Source: Thermus thermophilus HB8
GTDB lineage: Bacteria; Deinococcota; Deinococci; Deinococcales; Thermaceae
Direction of reading: 5' to 3'
Assembly: GCF_000091545.1 (NCBI RefSeq)
Contig: NC_006461.1
Location: 62,001-126,000 of the forward strand
DNA: 64,000 nt
How positions within the stretch are numbered: position 1 is the stretch's first letter; each line of letters opens with the position of its first letter. Below the pieces are notes generated by a model, which was not told where the DNA came from, made no database searches, and saw only the letters and a program-made list of their open reading frames with translations. This document shows positions 15,401 to 22,663 of the stretch, piece by piece. Position numbers and translations under genes: made by a program.

Positions 15401-16038
15401 GGATCACCGTCTACCGGGACGGCTCCCGGGAGTTCCAGGTCCTCACGGTGAAGAAGGAGGCTAAAGAGGAGAAGGCGGGGAAAACGCCGGAGGAGGCAAA
15501 GCCCCAAGAGGCCAGGGCCCACGAGCCCGGCAGGCCCGTCTACGAGCGGCCCGGCCGCCTCATGGGCTTCACCGACATGGTCAAGCTCTTCGCCCCCGAC
15601 GGGTCCAAGCGGAGCTTCCTCGTCACGGTGAACACCCTGGAGGGCCGGCCCATTGAGGTCATCCTCACCTCGGGCAAGGCCGGGGACGAGGCGAACGCCG
15701 ATTCGGAGGCCCTGGGCCGGGTGGTCTCCATCGCCCTCCAGTACGGGGTGCCCCCGGAGGCCATTGTCCGGACGCTTCGGGGCATCAACGGGGGGCTTTA
15801 CGGCACCTACCAGGGCAGGCTCGTCTCCAGCAAGGCGGACCTCATCGCCGTGGCCCTGGAGACCGTCCCCCAGATGGCCCCAGGGGCCCCGGAGGACCTC
15901 TCCTCCGCCCCCGTCCTCTCGGGCGGCGGGATCGCCCTGGCCGGGGCCGCCCCCTGCCCCTCCTGCGGAGAGAAGGCCCTGGTGCGGGAGGAGGGGTGCT
16001 GGAAGTGCCAGGCCTGCGGCTACGCCAAGTGCGGCTGA
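9436..16038 (+). CDS. nrdJ: Class II (adenosylcobalamin-dependent) ribonucleotide reductase containing three inteins
   Basis: The full reading frame encodes about 2200 residues, of which about 955 are the enzyme after removal of three inteins. It reduces ribonucleotides to deoxyribonucleotides using B12. Visible landmarks are the N-terminal NCFVQGATENPPESF (redox cysteine), the NPCGEIPL motif with the thiyl-radical cysteine and its N/E neighbours, CDLGAMNL (partner redox cysteine), and a C-terminal zinc ribbon CPSCG...CWKCQACG with the CG tail. No radical-generating small subunit gene is nearby, as expected for class II. The ATG at 9436 has GGAGG seven bases upstream; an ATG at 9430 is too close to it. 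A possible NrdR box precedes the gene. Confidence 0.93.
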   Translation: MRDGYFFDEHAQAIARRQYLQPGDGDILGMFRRVAREIAKAEREEERSKWEEEFFRLMAEKRFSPGGRILAGAGTVHGNLLNCFVQGATENPPESFAGIMEVAKKLALVTKVGGGNGVNLDPYRSKGKRARRAVEGVAYLSAEHPDVEDFIRGLMRPPINPDGAKEEISLKNFARVVYGALSPELKALAERYGVRTVKEPPEGRILVPDDMGGIIDAAREAADLARKGQKPHVDFSLLRPEGAPIRGSGGTSSGPVSFLFEIFDNFLEWVAWGAEEAGPVATLRYVYAPVLRVVRQGGCLHPDTLVHTDRGTLRLRELVDPFRRGWQPHTLSVATDEGWRPSPEGYNNGVAPTLRVVLENGLEVQGTLNHKLKVLREDGTREWVELQDLRPGDWVIWVLDEHTGTPVQLAPLDEPLHPNTTPIRTPEVLTEDLAFLLGFFFGEGFVSGDRIGFSVHEEEPMREEAKRLFRELFGLELREERKPGDRSVTLVVRSRPLVTWLRKNGLLKGKARELEVPRAIRQSPRPVLAAFLRGLFEADGTITAGYPMLTTASKRLAQDVMVLLGGLGIPSKLLRYNPLPGRFSKAEHYRVRVVTAKGLERYLERIGVPKGSRLEALHGIKPDIRRESSWPLPHAEGLLKPLLTVTEKGRKGYASPYTPLRKDLLRYLRGERQLTATGYAMVLEKAQDLGLEAEPFPFNEYYVRVASVEPGGEILTLDLSVEGNHTYLANGLVSHNTRRGAGMATLSIEHPDLLDFLTAKDLDREKAEGDISTFNISVLATDRFLEAVEKDELWPVTPIEVPGKYYPYPVEGPYTGKLPPLPEREDGAKAIPLYGGKVPARWLWHEIAWHAWATGEPGLIFVDRVNALSALKGLGERYQIRSTNPCFVGSTRIPTERGLVPIEELAREGGSFYLVTDNRAPFGGRGAPLPGHGTAVRKAVRAFFTGVKPVVRLRTREGLEVTLTPDHLLLTPEGYREAGKLRPGEKILVQSGEGLFPKEESLPAQALAVVHERVATAGGRGGRGRADVRAQYRNLPTRWSRELGVALGWLLGDGYLREDGVGFYFSRKDFADLAWLPDLLRDWFGQGTLQETRSDTFHLHFNRIPAEFFQALGLKAARATEKRVPESLFRAPREAVVGFLQGLFSADGSVQINEKKQDATIRLASSSLALLQDVQLLLLNLGILGKIHKRREAARKALPDGKGALREYPVAPQYELILGGENRDRFAEVVGFLQEEKQSKLLAFLRHRPRGSYRKPFLATVASVEPAGEAPVYDLTEPVTHSLIANGLVAHNCGEIPLTVGEPCDLGAMNLAAYVKDGEFQMEEFRRDVRTAIRFLDNVLDVNKFALPDNEMAAKKLRRLGLGLMGLADALIKMGLPYDSEEARRKVYEIVSAMREEAIRASEALAEERGPFPLYEEHREYFQSLGIKPRRNVALLTVAPTGTTSMLMGVSSGIEPVFSPFVWRRIGGEYKPLLHPLFVELMEAYPPAPGFAKEGKWDWEKIVEEIQKDGHGSVQNLPFVPEAIRRVFLSAHDIHPLDHVRMQGAVQRAFDAEGYAANSISKCIAKGTLIPTSKGLIPIEEIAPPHPEDTFVPVEGLYTAEGYRITAHYYAGKKRGVRIRLDNGAELVGAWESHRLLTPEGWRLMRELKPGDVVLGKLVPSHGEGGLPIPEAKGLSLRTNARNLPLPERMSEDLALFLGMLAADGSTVEATGFVGIATKDPDVERVFQEVAGRLFGVEPKCTVDKRTGVRNLYLTSRRLVRFVEALIGKGAAQKRVPSQILQGSPGEKLAFLRGLTLDGYVHANMGLVVYEGRSQRLAYEAAELARSFGLPKVYQGRKKVLAPKETYYVHSVAVSGPLQELLEPLEAHKRAKVEARYKVFVPQEVLAATRVGTHHPGYVSLKSVRQREAQAVYNTTAERLGWPTEILAHRVVEVEEVGEVEMYDIEVEEVHRYVVNGLISHNTINLPNHATVEDVEAAYTEAYRTGCKGITVYRDGSREFQVLTVKKEAKEEKAGKTPEEAKPQEARAHEPGRPVYERPGRLMGFTDMVKLFAPDGSKRSFLVTVNTLEGRPIEVILTSGKAGDEANADSEALGRVVSIALQYGVPPEAIVRTLRGINGGLYGTYQGRLVSSKADLIAVALETVPQMAPGAPEDLSSAPVLSGGGIALAGAAPCPSCGEKALVREEGCWKCQACGYAKCG
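10330..11643 (+). mobile_element. Intein 1 of the ribonucleotide reductase (438 residues, LAGLIDADG type)
   Basis: It begins with Cys (CLHPDTLVHTDRG, splicing block A), has block B around GTLNHKL, and ends VSHN before Thr+1 of the host (TRRGAGM). It carries a LAGLIDADG endonuclease domain with motifs LLGFFFGEGF and AFLRGLFEADGT; the first has Glu in place of the usual catalytic Asp. Removal gives a continuous QGG/TRRGAG sequence as in intein-free homologues. The host splice junctions are inferred from the block A and G residues. Confidence 0.92.
12091..13311 (+). mobile_element. Intein 2 of the ribonucleotide reductase (407 residues, LAGLIDADG type)
   Basis: It starts CFVGSTRIPTERG, has block B TLTPDHLLLT, endonuclease motifs LGWLLGDGYL and FLQGLFSADGS (both catalytic acids present), and ends LIANGLVAHN before Cys+1. 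The insertion lies between NP and CGE of the NPCGE motif, so the Cys+1 nucleophile of splicing is the enzyme's thiyl-radical cysteine. The endonuclease looks intact. Confidence 0.93.
14122..15321 (+). mobile_element. Intein 3 of the ribonucleotide reductase (400 residues, LAGLIDADG type)
   Basis: It starts CIAKGTLIPTSKG and ends VVNGLISHN before Thr+1 (TINLPNHAT). Block B reads ESHRLLTPEGW, so the usual Thr three residues before the histidine is changed. Endonuclease motifs are LFLGMLAADGS and FLRGLTLDGY; the second is a less usual variant. The site, after NSISK, is in a conserved loop of the reductase. Confidence 0.92.
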
Positions 16039-16096
16039 GGCGGTTCCCGGACGCCCGGGGAAGGTCCTAAGGCCCCCAAAAGGCGCGCGGGCGCTC

Positions 16097-16120
16097 GGGC
16101 CGGGCCCAAAGGCCCGGCCC
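16097..16120 (+). terminator. Terminator hairpin after the ribonucleotide reductase gene
   Basis: GGGCCGGGCC (16097-16106) pairs perfectly with GGCCCGGCCC (16111-16120) around a CAAA loop. It is followed three bases later by the trpF -10 element. Confidence 0.6.
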
Positions 16121-16122
16121 CT

Positions 16123-16128
16123 TATACT
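16123..16128 (+). promoter_or_regulatory. Leaderless -10 element (TATACT) for trpF
   Basis: TATACT is followed by six bases and the GTG start at 16135. The upstream terminator hairpin occupies the place of a -35 element. Confidence 0.55.
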
Positions 16129-16134
16129 GGCCCT

Positions 16135-16746
16135 GTGCGGGTCAAGATCTGCGGCATCACCCGCCTAGAGGACGCCCTCCTTGCCGAGGCCCTGGGGGCC
16201 TTCGCCTTGGGCTTCGTCCTCGCCCCCGGCTCCCGCCGCAGGATCGCCCCGGAAGCCGCCCGGGCCATCGGGGAGGCCCTGGGCCCCTTCGTGGTGCGGG
16301 TAGGGGTCTTCCGCGACCAGCCGCCCGAGGAGGTGCTCCGCCTCATGGAGGAGGCCCGGCTCCAGGTGGCCCAGCTCCACGGGGAGGAGCCCCCCGAGTG
16401 GGCGGAGGCCGTGGGGCGCTTCTACCCCGTGATCAAGGCCTTCCCCCTCGAGGGCCCCGCGCGGCCCGAGTGGGCGGACTACCCCGCCCAGGCCCTCCTC
16501 CTAGACGGGAAGCGCCCGGGGAGCGGGGAGGCCTACCCCCGGGCCTGGGCCAAGCCCCTCCTCGCCACGGGAAGGCGGGTCATCCTGGCGGGGGGGATTG
16601 CCCCGGAGAACCTGGAGGAGGTCCTCGCCCTCAGGCCCTACGCCCTGGACCTGGCGAGCGGGGTGGAGGAGGCCCCCGGGGTGAAGAGCGCGGAGAAGCT
16701 GCGGGCCCTCTTCGCCCGCCTCGCCTCCCTTAGGATGGAAGGGTGA
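16135..16746 (+). CDS. trpF: Phosphoribosylanthranilate isomerase
   Basis: A 203-residue TIM-barrel enzyme of tryptophan synthesis that isomerises N-(5-phosphoribosyl)anthranilate. Family landmarks are the N-terminal VKICGITR (catalytic Cys), the later QLHG segment, LLLDGKRPGSG (catalytic Asp, phosphate site) and LAGGIAPENLEEVL. The start is GTG at 16135, supported by the leaderless promoter. Its stop overlaps the start of the next gene by four bases. No other trp genes lie in the window. Confidence 0.94.
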   Translation: MRVKICGITRLEDALLAEALGAFALGFVLAPGSRRRIAPEAARAIGEALGPFVVRVGVFRDQPPEEVLRLMEEARLQVAQLHGEEPPEWAEAVGRFYPVIKAFPLEGPARPEWADYPAQALLLDGKRPGSGEAYPRAWAKPLLATGRRVILAGGIAPENLEEVLALRPYALDLASGVEEAPGVKSAEKLRALFARLASLRMEG

Positions 16747-17537
16747 TCGGAAGGCGCCACCCCTACTACCCGTACCTGGAGGCGGCCCTGGAGGCGGCGA
16801 GCCTCGCCCGGGGCATCCACCTCTACTACCTGGAAAAGGGCTTCACCGAGGGGACCAAGTCCGGCCCCACCGACCTGGTGACCCAGGCGGACCGGGAGGC
16901 GGAGGAGGCGGTGAAGGGCCTCCTCCTCTCCCGCTTCCCCGAGGCGGGGTTTCTGGGGGAGGAAGGGGGGAGCGAGGGCGGGAAGGCCCTCCGCTTCATC
17001 GTGGACCCGCTGGACGGGACGGTGAACTACGCCCACGGCTTCCCCTTCTTCGCCGTATCCATCGCCCTCGAGGCCGAGAGCGCCATCCAGATGGGCGTGG
17101 TGATGGACACCGCCCGGGGGGAGGTCTTCTACGCCCTGAGGGGGGAAGGGGCCTACCTCAACGGCCGCCCCATCCGGGTCACGGGGCGGGAGAGCCTCGT
17201 GGGGAGCCTCCTCGCCACGGGCTTCCCCTACGACGTGGCCAAGGACCCGGAAAACCTCACCTACTTTGAACGGGCCCTGCGCAAGGGCCTGCTCGTCCGC
17301 AGGCCCGGGGCGGCGGCCCTGGACCTGGCCTACGTGGCCGCGGGGCGGCTGGAGGGCTTCTGGGAGGTGAAGCTGAACCCCTGGGACGTGGCGGCGGGGT
17401 GGCTCCTCGTGGAAGAGGCGGGAGGAAGGGTGACGGACCTCGAGGGGAACCCCTACCGCCTGGGCAGCCGCTACATCCTCGCCACCAACGGGCGGGTCCA
17501 CGAGGCCCTGCGCCGGACCCTCCTGGGCCTGGACTGA
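16743..17537 (+). CDS. Inositol monophosphatase family protein
   Basis: A 264-residue metal-dependent phosphatase. The metal-binding motifs are GEEGGS, DPLDGTVNYAHGFP and WDVAAGWLLVEEAGG, in the order and spacing of the inositol monophosphatase/FBPase superfamily. The substrate may be inositol-1-phosphate, fructose-1,6-bisphosphate or related sugar phosphates; sequence does not decide. It starts at GTG 16743 overlapping the trpF stop, so it is translationally coupled to trpF, although no metabolic link is obvious. Confidence 0.9.
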   Translation: MIGRRHPYYPYLEAALEAASLARGIHLYYLEKGFTEGTKSGPTDLVTQADREAEEAVKGLLLSRFPEAGFLGEEGGSEGGKALRFIVDPLDGTVNYAHGFPFFAVSIALEAESAIQMGVVMDTARGEVFYALRGEGAYLNGRPIRVTGRESLVGSLLATGFPYDVAKDPENLTYFERALRKGLLVRRPGAAALDLAYVAAGRLEGFWEVKLNPWDVAAGWLLVEEAGGRVTDLEGNPYRLGSRYILATNGRVHEALRRTLLGLD

Positions 17538-17562
17538 GGGCCCGCGCCTTAACGCGGCGGGG

Positions 17563-17589
17563 TGCCTAGGACCTCCCCTCGGTCCGGCA
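17563..17589. terminator. Bidirectional terminator-like hairpin
   Basis: TGCC/GGCA and GGACC/GGTCC form a stem with a two-base bulge and a seven-base loop between the convergent phosphatase and cas6 genes. Confidence 0.4.
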
Positions 17590-17612
17590 GGGCGAAGCAA
17601 GCCCAAGGGGGA

Positions 17613-18332
17613 TTAGGCACTTTCCGCCCGGGCGCGGCCGTAGCCCAAGGAGGTCTTGGCCCCCACGCCGCTATAGAAGGCGAAGCGGCCTAGGGCGGAA
17701 AGCCAAAGGGCCTCCTCCTCCGTGGCCCGGGGCAGGTGGTAGACCACCCGCCCCACGAAGCCCGCGGTGTCCACCTCCGTGCGGGCGGGGAGGGTCCGCC
17801 CCTCCAGGCTCCGCACCGTGGTCCTCTCCAAAAGGGCCTCCCTCACCCCTTCCGGGGCCTTCAGGGGGCCAAAGGCCTCGAGGCGCCGGAGGAGGCTTTC
17901 CAAAACCAACCTCGGCTCGGGGACCGGGTAGTGGACCCCTTTTCTGCGGAAGAAGGTGGGGCTGGCGAAGCGCAGGGCGAGGTCCCGGGAAGGAGGCCCC
18001 TGAAAGAGGCGGGGATAGGTGGAAACCCCCGCCCAGGGGTGCCCCTCCTGGAGCACGGCCCGCACCCGGAAAGGGGGCCCAAGCCGCACCTCCTCCCCCT
18101 CCAGGGCGTAGAGGCGGGGGGCGAGGCGGGCGTAAAGCCCTTCCACAAGCAGGCTCACCCGGGCCCAAGCCGCCCCCTCCCGCCCCCCGAAGCCCAGGGC
18201 GAAGGGGTTTTCCCCCTGGTCGTGCACCTCCGGGGCCACCTCCCGAAGGAGGCCGTAGAAGAAGCCCCTGAGGCCCAAGGGCTCGGGGAGGCCTTCTCCC
18301 TCGAGGACCAGGACCAAGGCGGCGAGGACCAC
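17613..18332 (-). CDS. cas6: CRISPR-associated endoribonuclease Cas6
   Basis: A 239-residue protein with two ferredoxin-like folds, which cuts CRISPR precursor RNA within the repeats. The C-terminal glycine-rich loop (YSGVGAKTSLGYGRAR) is the Cas6 signature, and GFVGRVVYHLP precedes it. His37, in the first helix (APEVHDQGENPF), corresponds to the catalytic histidine reported for a T. thermophilus Cas6. The GTG start at 18332 gives this numbering. No CRISPR array and no other cas gene is visible in the window, so it must act on arrays elsewhere. A small ORF ends two bases upstream. Confidence 0.9.
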   Translation of the reverse strand: MVLAALVLVLEGEGLPEPLGLRGFFYGLLREVAPEVHDQGENPFALGFGGREGAAWARVSLLVEGLYARLAPRLYALEGEEVRLGPPFRVRAVLQEGHPWAGVSTYPRLFQGPPSRDLALRFASPTFFRRKGVHYPVPEPRLVLESLLRRLEAFGPLKAPEGVREALLERTTVRSLEGRTLPARTEVDTAGFVGRVVYHLPRATEEEALWLSALGRFAFYSGVGAKTSLGYGRARAESA

Positions 18333-18334
18333 GG

Positions 18335-18571
18335 CTAAAACCCCGGGGAAAGGAGCCCGTGCCGGGCCTGGGCCGGGCGGGGGGGGCGGTCCGGGTCCAG
18401 GCCGATGGACAGGGCGTTCGGGCCCAGGTCCAGAAGCCGCCTGGCCCTCCGGCGGAGGTCCCCCAGAGGGCCCGCAAACCCAAAGCCGTAGGTTTTCAGC
18501 AGGTGGGTCGGCTTCACCTGGCGGAGGTGGTCTGGGAAATCAGACGCCACGGCAGAGCGACGCTTACCCAT
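18335..18571 (-). CDS. Doubtful 78-residue ORF upstream of cas6
   Basis: The ORF encodes a basic protein with an Arg-rich centre (LRRRARRLLDLG) and a Pro/Arg-rich C-terminus. It resembles no family I recognise. Its stop TAG lies two bases before the cas6 GTG, which would allow translational coupling. The first third has less biased codons than typical genes here and the stretch further upstream looks decayed. It may be a real small protein, a leader ORF for cas6, or a gene remnant. Confidence 0.3.
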   Translation of the reverse strand: MGKRRSAVASDFPDHLRQVKPTHLLKTYGFGFAGPLGDLRRRARRLLDLGPNALSIGLDPDRPPRPAQARHGLLSPGF

Positions 18572-18671
18572 GGGGAAAGGCTAGCCAAAGGCCCCCGGGG
18601 GCCGCAATCCCCTTAGGGGGTCAATCCGGTGCAGCCCTTCAGCCGCTAGGTCCACGGAACGTCACCATCGC

Positions 18672-18821
18672 CTGCTCTTCGGTATTGGTGCCCGGACCGA
18701 ACGACTACCCCTCTACTACGACTCCAGCAACTCCAAGGTCCTCTCGGCGGTGGCCACGATTGACACCACACCCTTACCGCTCAACTACGTGGGGCCCCAA
18801 CAGGTCCCCCTCACGCCGTAG
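18672..18821 (+). pseudogene. Possible 3' remnant of a secreted or pilin-like gene
   Basis: A frame without a usable start ends at TAG 18819-18821. The last 36 residues (LYYDSSNSKVLSAVATID then TTPLPLNYVGPQQVPLTP) are Ser/Asn/Val-rich and look like the end of an extracellular beta-rich protein. G or C at most third positions fits genuine Thermus coding sequence. Family unknown. Confidence 0.25.
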
Positions 18822-18878
18822 AGCCTGGCGCCCCTCTTGAATCCCCACTCTTCCACGGGCTACTGAGCGAAAAGCCGA

Positions 18879-18902
18879 GCCTCCCGCCCCAGGGCGGGAG
18901 GC
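18879..18902 (-). terminator. Terminator of tRNA-Ala
   Basis: GCCTCCCGCCC (18879-18889) and GGGCGGGAGGC (18892-18902) form an 11-bp perfect stem directly downstream of the tRNA 3' end on the minus strand. Confidence 0.7.
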
Positions 18903-18907
18903 TTTTC

Positions 18908-18983
18908 TGGTGGAGCCGAGGGGATTCGAACCCCTGACCTCCTGAGTGCGATTCAGGCGCGCTCCCAACTGCGCCACGGCCCC
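18908..18983 (-). tRNA. tRNA-Ala (anticodon CGC)
   Basis: A 76-nt cloverleaf with encoded CCA. The acceptor GGGGCCG pairs with CGGCTCC and contains the G3:U70 wobble pair that identifies alanine tRNAs. The anticodon arm CCTGA-ATCGCAC-TCAGG gives CGC, which reads GCG. The T arm has GGTTCGAATCC. Confidence 0.95.
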
Positions 18984-19020
18984 GCGCGCCCTATATGGTA
19001 CCGAGGGGCTTGGGCCTTGT

Positions 19021-19359
19021 CTAGTCCCCCTCCTTGAGCCGCACCTCCACCCGGCCCTTCTTGTCCTTCACGGAGAGCCTGGCCTTGGCCTTACCCTTGC
19101 GGTACTCCGCCTTCCACTCGCCCTTCTTGACCTCGTACTTCACCCGCACCCAGCCCCGGCGGCGGAGGTCCAGGTCGTGGTAGCGGAAAACGGCCTCCGC
19201 CTGGGAAGCCTGGTAAACCACCACGATCCCCTGGGGCTCGGTAACCCGCTCCACCACCACCGCCTGGGGGAAGAGGTCCACCACCAAGGAGGCGGTGACC
19301 CTGAGCTCCAAAGCCCAGGCCAGGGCCAGGAAGGGAAGGAACGCCAGCCACCGCTTCAT
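19021..19359 (-). CDS. Secreted small protein of unknown function
   Basis: A 112-residue protein with a clear N-terminal signal peptide (MKRWLAFLPFLALAWA), a beta-rich middle (VTASLVVDLFPQAVVVERVT) and a very basic C-terminal half (KYEVKKGEWKAEYRKGKAKA). It could bind anionic polymers such as nucleic acid or cell-wall polymers, but this is only inference. The ATG at 19359 is chosen because the signal peptide starts there; an upstream TTG would add eight unrelated residues. It is divergent from the Rad52/22-family gene. Confidence 0.7.
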   Translation of the reverse strand: MKRWLAFLPFLALAWALELRVTASLVVDLFPQAVVVERVTEPQGIVVVYQASQAEAVFRYHDLDLRRRGWVRVKYEVKKGEWKAEYRKGKAKARLSVKDKKGRVEVRLKEGD

Positions 19360-19409
19360 GCCCCCATCTTCGCCTTCCCCCAAGGCTTTGGGGTGAGAGC
19401 AACCTAAAG

Positions 19410-19415
19410 TAAACT
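19410..19415 (+). promoter_or_regulatory. -10 element (TAAACT) for the Rad52/22-family operon
   Basis: TAAACT is followed by seven bases and ATG 19423. A TTGGGG at 19388-19393 is 16 bases further upstream and may be the -35. Confidence 0.5.
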
Positions 19416-19422
19416 AAAACAC

Positions 19423-20057
19423 ATGGACGAAGTCTGGCGGAAACTGGCCGAACCCTTTCCCCCGGGGGAGGTGCAGTGGCGCGTGGAAGCCCTCTCCCGG
19501 GACAAGAAGCGGGCCTTGGTGGTCCCCTACGTGGACGCCCGCACCGTGTTGGACCGCCTGGACAAGGTGGTGGGCCCGGAGGGCTGGCACGACGCCTACG
19601 AGGTCCTCTCCGACGCGGAGCGCCTGGTGAAAGACGAGAGGGGCGAGAGGCGGGAGCGCCTTTGCGAGGTCAAGTGCCGCCTCACCGTCCTCGGGGTCAC
19701 CAAGGAGGACGTGGGGGAGGGGGACTCCCTGAAGGCCGCCTTCTCCGACGCCCTCAAACGGGCCGCGGTGAAGTTCGGTGTGGGGCGGTACCTCTACCGC
19801 CTGGAGAAGCAGTGGGTGGACTACGACCCCGAGAAGGGCCGCTTCACCCCGCCCAAGCTCCCCGAGGCGGAGCCGGAGGCCGAGGCCGAGGAGGAGAAGC
19901 CGGAGGCCCACCGCCTCATTGACCAGCTCCTGGAAAGGCTCAAGGAAAAGGGGCTGGGCAAGGAAGCGGCCAGGATCGTGAACAAGTACGGGGGCTACGG
20001 CAAGACCCCCGAGGAGACGCGCAAGCTCTACGGGGAGCTCCGCAACCTTCTGAAGGG

Positions 20058-20061
<4 letters not shown>
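19423..20061 (+). CDS. Rad52/22-family DNA repair protein, DdrA-like
   Basis: A 212-residue protein. The N-terminal two thirds (to about residue 135) carry the Rad52/22 fold signature: YVDARTVLDRLDKVVGPEGW, a CEVKCRLTV strand, and GEGDSLKAAFSDALKRAAVKFGVGRYLY. This family, including Deinococcus DdrA, binds single-stranded DNA ends and protects or anneals them. A Glu-rich linker (PEAEPEAEAEEEKPE) joins a small C-terminal helical region with GKTPEETRKLYGEL. It leads an operon with a phosphoesterase and rsmA, each overlapping the previous gene. Confidence 0.88.
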
Positions 20062-21631
<1,570 letters not shown>

Positions 21632-21662
21632 GTCCCTTCTCCTTCTGTGTAGCCCACCCCCC

Positions 21663-21689
21663 TTGCGCCCCACCCCGGGGTGATAAGAT
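21663..21689 (+). promoter_or_regulatory. Promoter of the complex I operon
   Basis: TGATAAGAT (21681-21689) fits an extended -10 (TGnTAnnnT). TTGCGC at 21663-21668 is a possible -35 at 15-base spacing. A leader of about 65 bases with a GGAGG site precedes nuoA. Confidence 0.5.
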
Positions 21690-21764
21690 GGGCGGGAAAT
21701 GAGGCCGGCCCCTTTGGGGCTTTGGGGACCGGCTTCGTGAAGAAAGGCACGAAAGGAGGGGACC

Positions 21765-22124
21765 TTGGCGCCGATCCAAGAGTACGTGGGCACGCTGATC
21801 TACGTGGGGGTGGCCCTCTTTATTGGGGTGGCGGCCCTTTTGGTGGGGGCCCTCCTCGGCCCCAAGAAGCCGGGGCGGGCCAAGCTCATGCCCTACGAGT
21901 CGGGGAACGACCCCGCCGGGGAGGTGAAGCGCTTTCCCGTCCACTTCTACGTGGTGGCCATGCTCTTCATCCTCTTTGACGTGGAGGTGGCCTTCCTCTG
22001 GCCCTACGCCGTGAGCGCGGGCGGGCTTGGCCTCTATGGCTTCCTCGGGGTCCTCGCCTTCACCCTCCTCCTCTTCGTGGGCTTCCTCTACGAGTGGTGG
22101 AAGGGGGTGATGCGGTGGCACTGA
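21765..22124 (+). CDS. nuoA: NADH:quinone oxidoreductase subunit A (Nqo7)
   Basis: A 119-residue membrane subunit with three transmembrane helices, next to the quinone site of complex I. The KLMPYESGNDP loop between helices 1 and 2 and the FDVEVAFLWPYA segment in helix 2 are the family's conserved features. The start is an unusual TTG at 21765, supported by GGAGG about seven bases upstream and by the 119-residue length. It is the first of the fourteen-gene operon and overlaps nuoB by ten bases. Confidence 0.96.
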   Translation: MAPIQEYVGTLIYVGVALFIGVAALLVGALLGPKKPGRAKLMPYESGNDPAGEVKRFPVHFYVVAMLFILFDVEVAFLWPYAVSAGGLGLYGFLGVLAFTLLLFVGFLYEWWKGVMRWH

Positions 22125-22660
22125 AGGACCTTTTTGAGCGGGACGTCCAGGAGCTGGAACGGGAGGGGATCCTCTTCACCACCTTGGAGAAGCTCGTGGC
22201 CTGGGGGCGGAGCAACTCCCTGTGGCCCGCCACCTTCGGCCTCGCCTGCTGCGCCATTGAGATGATGGCCTCCACGGACGCCCGCAACGACCTGGCCCGC
22301 TTCGGCAGCGAGGTCTTCCGCGCAAGCCCCCGCCAGGCGGACGTGATGATCGTGGCCGGGAGGCTTTCCAAGAAAATGGCCCCGGTGATGCGCCGGGTCT
22401 GGGAGCAGATGCCCGACCCCAAGTGGGTGATCTCCATGGGGGCCTGCGCGAGCTCGGGCGGGATGTTCAACAACTACGCCATCGTGCAGAACGTGGACTC
22501 GGTGGTGCCCGTGGACGTCTACGTCCCCGGCTGCCCCCCCAGGCCCGAGGCCCTGATCTACGCGGTGATGCAGCTGCAGAAGAAGGTGCGGGGCCAGGCC
22601 TACAACGAGCGGGGAGAGAGGCTTCCCCCGGTGGCGGCCTGGAAGCGGACGAGGGGGTGA
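22115..22660 (+). CDS. nuoB: NADH:quinone oxidoreductase subunit B (Nqo6)
   Basis: A 181-residue subunit that holds the terminal [4Fe-4S] cluster N2, which reduces quinone. The ligands are the tandem Cys45-Cys46 in GLACCAIEMM, and the cysteines in GACASSGG and VPGCPPRPE. The start is GTG at 22115 within the end of nuoA; this places the tandem cysteines at 45 and 46, as reported for Thermus complex I. Confidence 0.96.
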   Translation: MALKDLFERDVQELEREGILFTTLEKLVAWGRSNSLWPATFGLACCAIEMMASTDARNDLARFGSEVFRASPRQADVMIVAGRLSKKMAPVMRRVWEQMPDPKWVISMGACASSGGMFNNYAIVQNVDSVVPVDVYVPGCPPRPEALIYAVMQLQKKVRGQAYNERGERLPPVAAWKRTRG

Positions 22661-22663
22661 GGT

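Larger units (their letters stand above)
18572..18907. other. Gene-poor stretch between cas6 region and tRNA-Ala
   Basis: About 335 bases without a convincing gene. It contains a possible coding remnant on the plus strand (18672-18821) and the terminator of tRNA-Ala. I see no CRISPR repeats, no terminal inverted repeats and no transposase. The base composition is less G-rich than in the flanks. Confidence 0.5.

Noticed and set aside
17538..18907. CRISPR array near cas6
   Set aside because: No directly repeated 25-40-bp units with regular spacing are visible around the gene or elsewhere in the window.
18774..18977. Minus-strand ORF beginning MAQLGARLNRTQ
   Set aside because: Its first third is the tRNA-Ala sequence read as protein, a classical false gene.
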